Part shown: piece by piece, positions 24,299-31,279 of the stretch
Numbering within the stretch: the stretch's first letter is position 1
Layout of the letters: the number at the start of each line of letters is the position of its first letter
Origin: an uncultured Saprospiraceae bacterium
GTDB taxonomy: Bacteria > Bacteroidota > Bacteroidia > Chitinophagales > Saprospiraceae
NCBI GenBank assembly: GCA_937921555.1
Contig: CAKZUV010000311.1
Coordinates: forward strand, 1 to 35,800
DNA: 35,800 nucleotides
Reading direction: 5' to 3'
Made by a program: the position numbers and the translations under genes
Notes under the pieces: model-generated
Told to the model about the DNA's origin: nothing
Database searches by the model: none
What the model saw: the letters and a program-made list of their open reading frames with translations, nothing else

Positions 24299-25446
24299 TA
24301 AAAAAAGAAAGGCTTTACCGGTATTTTGTAGAATTGATTTTTTCCATTACGGAAGCTTCCCGAAAGGTTGATGACGATGTGATCAAGGAGATTTTTGAAA
24401 AAGTAAAAAGACATCCCTGGGGACATTTGTTGGATTTTAGAAAATCCTACGGGCGGGGAAGTGATAAAGACGTGGAGTACCGTTTCCGGAAATTACTGGC
24501 CGCTTGTGAAAATAAAGGTGCCAACCGGGAGTATGAATTTCTGGTGCAAATACTGGATCAGGTAGCCAACTCCGTACAAACGCCCAAAAAGCACAAAGCG
24601 AAAGCCCATTTGGTCGTCAAGCAGTTTCGGCTCGCCATTTTATTAATTAACGCTCAGGAATCCGAACCACCCGGAATGCTTAATTTTATTCTGGAAGGAC
24701 GCTCTGTTTTTGAATGGGGATCCATGTTTTTTTTACAAAATTTTCTACCCAAAAGAATTGACGGAAATAAAAGCCCTGTTTTATTATTGCCACCGTTGTT
24801 TGGAACAGATTTCTCCACCCGTTTTCTCAGGAATTTTTTACAGGAACAAAATTTCCACGCTTATAAATGGAAATTAGGCATCAACCTCATCCGGGCTTAT
24901 TATCTGCCACAACTGGAAAACAGACTGGTTACGCTATTTGAAAAGCATCAACAAAAAGTTAGTCTCGTCGGCTGGAGTGGGGGAGGAATGCTGGCCAAAG
25001 TTGTCGCCAATCGCCATCCGGATAAAGTGGCTCATCTGGTTACCATCGGTTCTCCCATCTGGGGTATCGACGGTTTACAAACTTACATAAAAGGCTTGTA
25101 CGAATTTTTGCGCGGACAACCGCTTTCCGAGCGAAACGAAGATTTTAATGCCGAAATAGATGCTGTTCCAAAAGTGCCCATCACCTGCATCTATACCAAA
25201 ACGGATGGTGTCGTTCCCTGGCGCAACTGTCTGGAATCCGAAAGCCTTCGTCCCGACGTACAAAATATCGAAGTCTACGGTTCTCACAGTGGTCTGGGCG
25301 CTAATCCCGCTGTCTTGACGGTCGTCGCTTATGCGCTTTCCCAAAGACTAGAAGGAAAAAAGGTAAACAAACTACCTCCGAATATTGAAAAAATGATGTT
25401 TCCCTTATTCTGGCAACAGAAAATGGCCCAATTTAAATCCCGATAG
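24295..25446 (+). CDS. alpha/beta hydrolase (lipase-like) with long N-terminal extension
   Basis: A 383-residue protein. The first ~155 residues are helical with no recognisable motif; from about residue 160 there is an alpha/beta hydrolase: VLLLPPLFGTDFSTRFLRNFL (oxyanion region), LVGWSGGGMLAKVVANRHPDKVAHLVTIGSPIWG (nucleophile elbow GWSGG), CIYTKTDGVVPW (catalytic Asp) and GSHSGLGANP (catalytic His). It is similar in this part to the last gene of the operon (29728). The GxSxG plus T/S-K-x-DG-V-PW plus SH set is typical of esterases of the PGAP1/triacylglycerol-lipase kind. Start overlaps the previous stop by 4 bases. Role in lipid turnover is inferred from context. Confidence 0.85.
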   Translation: MIKKERLYRYFVELIFSITEASRKVDDDVIKEIFEKVKRHPWGHLLDFRKSYGRGSDKDVEYRFRKLLAACENKGANREYEFLVQILDQVANSVQTPKKHKAKAHLVVKQFRLAILLINAQESEPPGMLNFILEGRSVFEWGSMFFLQNFLPKRIDGNKSPVLLLPPLFGTDFSTRFLRNFLQEQNFHAYKWKLGINLIRAYYLPQLENRLVTLFEKHQQKVSLVGWSGGGMLAKVVANRHPDKVAHLVTIGSPIWGIDGLQTYIKGLYEFLRGQPLSERNEDFNAEIDAVPKVPITCIYTKTDGVVPWRNCLESESLRPDVQNIEVYGSHSGLGANPAVLTVVAYALSQRLEGKKVNKLPPNIEKMMFPLFWQQKMAQFKSR

Positions 25447-25449
25447 AAA

Positions 25450-28400
25450 ATGCAGGAAATAATAAAACACCCAGCCTTCCAGAATACCCTGAAAGCCATT
25501 GCCAAGGAAGAAAGTCGTAGTTTCAACGACGTAGAACAGCACGCCATTAAGAGTCTGAAAGAGTTACACACCCAGCAACATCCGGTCTCTAATTTTTTAT
25601 CCATACAAGCCTTCCAGTATTTGATTTCCCGCGCCTACGCTGATAAAATCGACGTTGACAAAAAAGGGATAAAGAAGCTGATGAAATTGATCAGAAAGCA
25701 TCCCGTAGCCTTCATCATGACCCACAAAACCTATCTGGACACCCTCGTACTCGTCACCACGCTGGCCCGCTACGGAATGCCGGTTCCCTTTATGTTTGCT
25801 GGAGATAATATGGCTTTTCCGATCATGAAACAATTGGGAAAATACAGTGGAATGATTTTCATCCGGCGAAATTTCAAAGAGGACTCGGTCTATAAAGCTA
25901 CCCTGCGTCATTTTATCACCACGCTGATTGACAACGGACAACATTTTACGTGGAATATCGAAGGAACCCGTTCCCGGACCGGAAAATTGGTCTGGCCCAA
26001 AATGGGTATTCTCAAATACATCATGGATGGAGAAAAAGACAGCAACCGGGAATTTAAATATATTCCGGTCTCCATTGTGTATGACTTGATTCCGGATGTA
26101 AAAGAGATGACCGAACAGGCAAAAGGGAAAAATAAAAAAGGAGAAAATGTAGGAGCGGCCATTAATTATATTAAAAAATTAGGTGATCAATTTGGGCGGG
26201 CTGCTATCCGTTTTGGTGACCCGGTCGAGTCCGGAGGAATCCATCAGGCCATTATTCCCAATCAGGAAGAAGAAAGCTATCTCGACAAAAATCGCCTGCC
26301 ACGATTTGCCTTTGAGGTAATCCACCGCATTAATATTATCACCCCGGTGACCACCGTTTCGCTGGTTTGTCATATTTTGTTAAATCACTTTTCGTTACCA
26401 AAAAAGAATATTGAATTCCGGGTCGTTAAGTTGATGAAATTTATTGAACAAAGACGCGAGGATGTATTACTGGATCGTGGTAAACCCATCGGAAAAAGTA
26501 TCACCAATGCCCTCAATTTATTGCAGCGGAGTGGCATTGTCCAGAAGGTAAAGTCGGGGATCAAAGCCCAGTACTGCCTCGGACGGGACGAATATTTACC
26601 GGCCAATTATTATGCGAATATGGCCTCCGGTCATTTGTACCAACGAGCCTTTATTGAGTTGGCACTTGTCAAGATCGGAGACGACCACTCCGCCCGTAGA
26701 ATGATCAATTTCTGGAAAGAAATTATGCGTTTGCGGGATACCTTTAAGTTTGAATTTTTCTATTCCAATAAAGCCAGTTTCAGCGACGAGATCGAAGAAG
26801 AACTCCAGCATTTTAATTCGCAATGGCGTAAAATTTTAAAAAATCCAAAAGGAAATATTCGCAAACTACTGGAACAACAAACCTTCTTTGTGGCCGAGTC
26901 GGTGTTACTCAATTATCTGGAAGCCTATAAAGTCGTCTGTCGTACCTTGCTGGAATGGAACACCGAAGACCCTTTTGATGATAATGAATTTATTGAGGCT
27001 TGCTTATTCAAGGGACGGGACCTTCACTGGCAGGGACACATTAGAAGACTGGACAGTGTTACAAAGCCTTTTGTGACCAACGGTCTGAGACTGGCGCGTA
27101 ATTATCAGCTGATTCCCATTGGTAAGGATCATAAAACGGAAGCGCTGGAAAAATGGCAGGATGATTTAGTTGCCATGAGTAACCGGCTTTCGCAATTACA
27201 AAAACTCGAAGCCATTATTGACCGCGATAGTGACCACACGATTCCGCTCGAAATGGAAGTAGTACCCGGTTCAGATTTAACCATCATCACCGAAGAAGTC
27301 ACCAAATCTGAAAAAGGAAAACACATTGCCGTCTTCTTTGATCTGGACCGTACGCTGATTAATGACTTCTCCGCCAAACGGTTTTTACGTTCCCGGATTT
27401 TATCAAAAAAATTAACTACCCGTGAAATTATCTCCCACGTAGCCGTACTCATGATCTACGCCTCGGGTAGCCGGGATTATGCCAATTTTACCCGGTTGTC
27501 CGTACAGGGACTCAAGGGAATGAAAGAAGAAGAATTTCTAAATCTGGGAGAAGAAGTTTACACAAAATATTTAGCCGCGGCCATTTATCCCGAAGCCCGT
27601 GCGCTGGTCGCCTCGCATTTTGCGCAGGGACATAAAGTAGTCATAGTATCCGCCGCTACGCCTTATCAGGTCGCCCCCGTGGCCCGGGATTTGGGCGTAG
27701 ACGACATTTTTTGTACCACGCTGGTCGTGGAAGACGGTAAATTTACGGGAGAGGTAGAGGAGATGTGCTGGAACGAAGGCAAAGCCAAAGCGGCCACCAT
27801 TTTTGCGGAAAAGCACGACATTGATTTGTCGAAGTCTTATTTTTATACCGATAGTTTTGAAGATTATCCATTACTGGAAATTGTCGGAAAACCACAAGCC
27901 GTCAATCCAGACAAAGCGTTGGCGCAGATTGCTTTTGAAAATAACTGGCCGATCCATCAGTTTGAGGAACCACTCGGTATGCCACTCATCAATACGTTGC
28001 GGACCGGACTGGCCATAGGGAGTATTTATCCTTCGGTTGTCAAAGGAATTACGACGGGCGTTTTCCATCTTTCCCAGCGCAAAGGGATCAACGCTACTTA
28101 CGCCATGATGGGAGATTTGGGTTGTCGAATGGCGGCCCTGGATTTGGTGATCAAAGGCAAGGAAAATCTGGAACGTGCCCGGCCAGCCGTTTTCTGTTTT
28201 AATCACCAGAGCAACGCAGATATGTTTATTTTGATGAAATTGCTGCGCCGCGATTTTACGGCAATTGCAAAAAAAGAATTAGCCGTACCACCATTCGGAG
28301 GTATCCTGAAACAACTGGGCGTTGTTTTCGTCGACCGAAAAAACCGGGAGCAGGCCATCGAAGCCATGAAACCCGCCGTAGAATCATTGAAGAATGGCGT

Positions 28401-28689
28401 CTCCATCGCGGTCGCTCCTGAGGGTACGCGCAGCCGGACCACCAAGTTGGGCGCATTTAAAAAAGGACCCTTTCATCTGGCAAAACAGGCCGGGGTTCCC
28501 ATCATTCCGATTGTCATAAAAAATGCGCACCATGCACTTCCAAAAGGGAGTAGTTTTGTGCGGCCCACCACCATTGAGATCGTCGTGCTGGACCCGATAG
28601 ATTTGTCCGGATGGAAACGAAAAGATTTGGATAAAAACATTGAAAAAGTGAGAAATAGTTTTCTTGCGGAACTTAACCAAAACGAATAA
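25450..28689 (+). CDS. three-domain GPAT - HAD phosphatase - LPAAT fusion
   Basis: A 1079-residue fusion. Domain 1 (about 1-580) is a PlsB-type glycerol-3-phosphate acyltransferase: HKTYLD (92-97, HX4D), IFIRR (136-140), EGTRSRTGK (171-179), YIPVSIVYD (204-212), followed by the long C-terminal region of PlsB-type enzymes. Domain 2 (about 622-840) is a SerB-like HAD-IB phosphatase: FFDLDRT (nucleophile Asp631, Asp633), VSAATPYQ, and TDSFEDYPLL. Domain 3 (about 890-1075) is a PlsC-type lysophosphatidate acyltransferase: NHQSNAD (His919/Asp924), VFVDRKNR and PEGTRSRT (990-997), then IIPIVIKN. All catalytic motifs are intact. The HAD part could be a phosphatidate phosphatase giving diacylglycerol for the WS/DGAT; this is inference. 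It lies 3 bases after the previous gene. Confidence 0.93.
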   Translation: MQEIIKHPAFQNTLKAIAKEESRSFNDVEQHAIKSLKELHTQQHPVSNFLSIQAFQYLISRAYADKIDVDKKGIKKLMKLIRKHPVAFIMTHKTYLDTLVLVTTLARYGMPVPFMFAGDNMAFPIMKQLGKYSGMIFIRRNFKEDSVYKATLRHFITTLIDNGQHFTWNIEGTRSRTGKLVWPKMGILKYIMDGEKDSNREFKYIPVSIVYDLIPDVKEMTEQAKGKNKKGENVGAAINYIKKLGDQFGRAAIRFGDPVESGGIHQAIIPNQEEESYLDKNRLPRFAFEVIHRINIITPVTTVSLVCHILLNHFSLPKKNIEFRVVKLMKFIEQRREDVLLDRGKPIGKSITNALNLLQRSGIVQKVKSGIKAQYCLGRDEYLPANYYANMASGHLYQRAFIELALVKIGDDHSARRMINFWKEIMRLRDTFKFEFFYSNKASFSDEIEEELQHFNSQWRKILKNPKGNIRKLLEQQTFFVAESVLLNYLEAYKVVCRTLLEWNTEDPFDDNEFIEACLFKGRDLHWQGHIRRLDSVTKPFVTNGLRLARNYQLIPIGKDHKTEALEKWQDDLVAMSNRLSQLQKLEAIIDRDSDHTIPLEMEVVPGSDLTIITEEVTKSEKGKHIAVFFDLDRTLINDFSAKRFLRSRILSKKLTTREIISHVAVLMIYASGSRDYANFTRLSVQGLKGMKEEEFLNLGEEVYTKYLAAAIYPEARALVASHFAQGHKVVIVSAATPYQVAPVARDLGVDDIFCTTLVVEDGKFTGEVEEMCWNEGKAKAATIFAEKHDIDLSKSYFYTDSFEDYPLLEIVGKPQAVNPDKALAQIAFENNWPIHQFEEPLGMPLINTLRTGLAIGSIYPSVVKGITTGVFHLSQRKGINATYAMMGDLGCRMAALDLVIKGKENLERARPAVFCFNHQSNADMFILMKLLRRDFTAIAKKELAVPPFGGILKQLGVVFVDRKNREQAIEAMKPAVESLKNGVSIAVAPEGTRSRTTKLGAFKKGPFHLAKQAGVPIIPIVIKNAHHALPKGSSFVRPTTIEIVVLDPIDLSGWKRKDLDKNIEKVRNSFLAELNQNE

Positions 28690-28692
28690 ATT

Positions 28693-29697
28693 ATGCAGCA
28701 GTTAAAAGTAGGATTATTGGGAGGAGGCTCGTGGGGAACAACGGTCGCCTCGCTCACGGCCCGGAATTGTCCCACTTTGATCTGGGCGCGTAATCAGGAT
28801 ACGGTGAATGAGATCAACCAAAAACACCGGAACGAAAAATATTTGCCGGGCGCTGTCCTGCCTGCTTCGCTGACTGCCTGTAACACCATTGAGGAAACGG
28901 TGAAAAATGCCGACGTGGTGGTGATGGGTATTCCCGCCCAGCATTTCCGGAAAGTACTCTGCGAAGCCCGGCCCCACATCCGCCCCTGGGTGCCGATTAT
29001 CAGTCTGGCAAAAGGACTGGAACTGGATACCAAAATGCGGATGACCGAAGTGATCGAAACGGAGATGCCCGGACATCCGGCGGGCGTACTGACGGGACCC
29101 AACCTGGCCAAAGAAATTGCCGCCGGACAAGCTGCTGCCAGTGTGATCGCGATGGTCGATGATACGATTGCGATTCGGTTACAAACAATTTTCAGCACCG
29201 GATTATTTCGGGTGTACACCAACGAAGATGTAGTAGGCTGTGAATTGGGCGGTGCCCTCAAAAATATCATTGCCATCGCAACGGGGATGGGAGACGGCGC
29301 CGATGCCGGTGACAATACCCGCGCCGCGATTATTACCCGAGGACTGGCGGAGCTGACCCGTCTGGGTGTCGCCATGGGCGGACAGCCACAGACCTTCGCG
29401 GGCCTCGCCGGAATGGGCGACCTCGTGGCGACCTGCAGCAGTACCAAAAGCCGGAATCATTACGTGGGTTTTAATCTGGGCCGTGGCCGGAAAATAGAAG
29501 ATATTATTTCAGAAATGGCCGAAGTAGCCGAAGGCGTTAAAACGGCTAAAGTAGTCATGGAACTGGCGCAGGCCTACAAAATTGAAATGCCCATTGCTAC
29601 GGAAGTTTACAAGGTGCTGTACGAAGGTGGTTCTGCACAGACAGCGTTCCGGGGACTCCTGCGCCGGGACGTTGGATCAGAAGCTGAACCAGGATAG
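28693..29697 (+). CDS. gpsA: NAD(P)-dependent glycerol-3-phosphate dehydrogenase
   Basis: GpsA reduces dihydroxyacetone phosphate to sn-glycerol-3-phosphate, the backbone of phospholipids and triacylglycerol. The 334-residue protein has the dinucleotide fold GLLGGGSWGTTVAS, VMGIPAQHFRKVL, SLAKGLE, TGPNLAKEIAAG, the catalytic lysine in GGALKNIIAIATGMGDG, NTRAAIITRGLAELTRLG and GLAGMGDLVATC. Length and motifs are normal. It is 3 bases after the GPAT-HAD-LPAAT gene, so it is co-expressed with enzymes that consume its product. It may be the only gpsA of the genome; the window cannot show this. Confidence 0.97.
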   Translation: MQQLKVGLLGGGSWGTTVASLTARNCPTLIWARNQDTVNEINQKHRNEKYLPGAVLPASLTACNTIEETVKNADVVVMGIPAQHFRKVLCEARPHIRPWVPIISLAKGLELDTKMRMTEVIETEMPGHPAGVLTGPNLAKEIAAGQAAASVIAMVDDTIAIRLQTIFSTGLFRVYTNEDVVGCELGGALKNIIAIATGMGDGADAGDNTRAAIITRGLAELTRLGVAMGGQPQTFAGLAGMGDLVATCSSTKSRNHYVGFNLGRGRKIEDIISEMAEVAEGVKTAKVVMELAQAYKIEMPIATEVYKVLYEGGSAQTAFRGLLRRDVGSEAEPG

Positions 29698-29727
29698 TTT
29701 TATCTTGTTTATAAGTCAAATCAACTA

Positions 29728-30447
29728 ATGCAGCCGGAAGATTTTAAAGCATCCGAGGAGATAAAACAACCCTCGATATTTTTATTTATGATCGAATTTG
29801 TTCGGTCGTGGCTGGAGCGGATTATGTCCTGGTCTTTCCGGCGGAATTACGAGCCGGCCCGTTTCGGAGATGGTCATCCGGTACTGGTGATTCCGGGCAT
29901 TATTGCCCACGATTTTCAGATGGAGCCGATGCGTCGTATGCTGGACCGGCTGGGATATCAGACGCACGCCTGGGAGCTGGGCTTTAATCTGGCGGATCTG
30001 GAAGAAGTAGATGTTTTAGAAAAAAAAGTCGTAAAATTGTACCGGGAGACGGGACAAAAAGTGTCCGTTATCGGTTGGAGTCTGGGAGGTATTTACGCAC
30101 GGGATCTGGCGCGCCGTCATCCGGACAAAATCCGGCAGATATTTACGCTGGGATCGCCCTTTCGGGGAATTACCAAACCGACCAGAGCGAGTTGGGTGGT
30201 CCACGCGCTGAAGGGAAATCCGGAAGATTTTATTGATGTGGAATGGATCAGGGAACTCGAAAATCCAACCAAGATTTTGACGACCGCGATTTACAGCAAG
30301 TCGGACGGCGTATTACCGTGGCCGTATTGTCTGGACGTGGTCGAAGACGAACTGCATCGCAACCGGGAAGTCGTGAGTAGTCATCTGGGATTTCCGCACA
30401 ACCGGGAGGTACTGAAAATTATTGCGGATTATTTACCGGATAGCTAG
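29728..30447 (+). CDS. alpha/beta hydrolase (lipase-like), last gene of the lipid operon
   Basis: A 239-residue alpha/beta hydrolase with VLVIPGIIAHDFQMEPMRRML (oxyanion region), VSVIGWSLGGIYARDLARRHPDKIRQIFTLGSPFRG (nucleophile GWSLG), AIYSKSDGVLPWPYCLD (catalytic Asp) and SSHLGFPHN (catalytic His). It is the paralog of the C-terminal ~220 residues of 24295-25446, with shared GWS-GG, RRHPDK, TLGSP, SKSDGV-PW and the SH-LG spacing, but has no N-terminal extension. It follows gpsA by 30 bases. Probably a lipase or esterase of the same pathway; the substrate is unknown. Confidence 0.87.
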   Translation: MQPEDFKASEEIKQPSIFLFMIEFVRSWLERIMSWSFRRNYEPARFGDGHPVLVIPGIIAHDFQMEPMRRMLDRLGYQTHAWELGFNLADLEEVDVLEKKVVKLYRETGQKVSVIGWSLGGIYARDLARRHPDKIRQIFTLGSPFRGITKPTRASWVVHALKGNPEDFIDVEWIRELENPTKILTTAIYSKSDGVLPWPYCLDVVEDELHRNREVVSSHLGFPHNREVLKIIADYLPDS

Positions 30448-30525
30448 CGGGCTTTTGGTCCTTTTTCGGTTGCGTGACAGATGGGCGTTTCAGGTGTTAA
30501 GTCAATGAATGAAACTTGGATAGAA

Positions 30526-30566
30526 TGAATATTGAAAAAAAATGAATATCCGATATTCAATATTGA
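30526..30566 (+). terminator. AT-rich hairpin after the lipid operon
   Basis: Nested inverted repeats (AATATTGA with TCAATATT, and TGAATAT with ATATTCA around CCG) form an AT-rich hairpin about 80 bases past the last lipid gene. It lacks a clear downstream T run, so a terminator role is uncertain. Confidence 0.3.
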
Positions 30567-30708
30567 ATCAGGAAGTTGTGTGCTTAGCGTAAATAACATT
30601 TTTAAACCATACCGTATCCGTCTCATACAACCGTTTTTTCTGTTTGTGACGAATTAATTTCTGCAATTTAATTTTAATAAAATAATTTTTAACGAAAAAT
30701 AAAACAAT

Positions 30709-31185
30709 ATGCGTTCATTATTAATATTTGTATTGTCAGCAATGATTTTTATCGGAACCGCTTGTTCCGGTGATCAACCTTCGGAAAAAAAGCCACGTAG
30801 TGCAAAAGCCGATCCGGCTTCTTACAATCGTACTTCGCCGGACAGTGAAAAAGAGGAAGAAGCGCCCGAAGAAGAGGAAGTACGTACGGTTCCACCGGAG
30901 CAACTGGCAAAAGCCAAAGCTATCCTGGCCGCTGCGACGGAGGATCAGATTGCGGAAGTAGATGCGAAAGGTAAATATAAAATGTTCTGTGCGGCCTGTC
31001 ATGGTTTTGACGGTGCACTGGGCGTAAATCAGGCAAAGGACTTGAGTGCTTCCAAATTATCACTGGAGGAAAGTGTCGCTCAGGTTTATTTTGGTAAAGG
31101 CCTGATGACGCCGTTTAAAGGTTTACTGAAAGATCACGAAATTGTGGCGGTCTCAAAATATATTGAGAAGGAGTTGCGGAAGTGA
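30709..31185 (+). CDS. lipoprotein c-type cytochrome (mono-heme)
   Basis: A 158-residue protein. The N-terminal signal with lipobox (IGTAC, lipid-modified Cys19) is followed by a Pro/Glu-rich tether (EKEEEAPEEEE) and a class I cytochrome c fold from about residue 75. The heme site is CAACH (94-98) and the distal ligand probably Met133 (GLMTPFKG). The fold ends with the conserved C-terminal helix (VAVSKYIEKEL). It is expected to be anchored on the periplasmic side of a membrane, carrying electrons to an oxidase or reductase that is not in the window. Confidence 0.93.
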   Translation: MRSLLIFVLSAMIFIGTACSGDQPSEKKPRSAKADPASYNRTSPDSEKEEEAPEEEEVRTVPPEQLAKAKAILAAATEDQIAEVDAKGKYKMFCAACHGFDGALGVNQAKDLSASKLSLEESVAQVYFGKGLMTPFKGLLKDHEIVAVSKYIEKELRK

Positions 31186-31279
31186 TTTCGCTCAGTGAAT
31201 GTGACAATTGCTTATTATTATGTATCTTCATGCACTGTAAATAAAGTCTACTACTTAAGTTTCTTAAAAAATAAATATT

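Noticed and set aside
28794-29447. Long minus-strand ORF (217 codons) opposite gpsA
   Set aside because: It is a shadow of the GC-rich gpsA codons; the composition is Ser/Thr/Ala/Pro-rich with no motif, and gpsA itself is certain.
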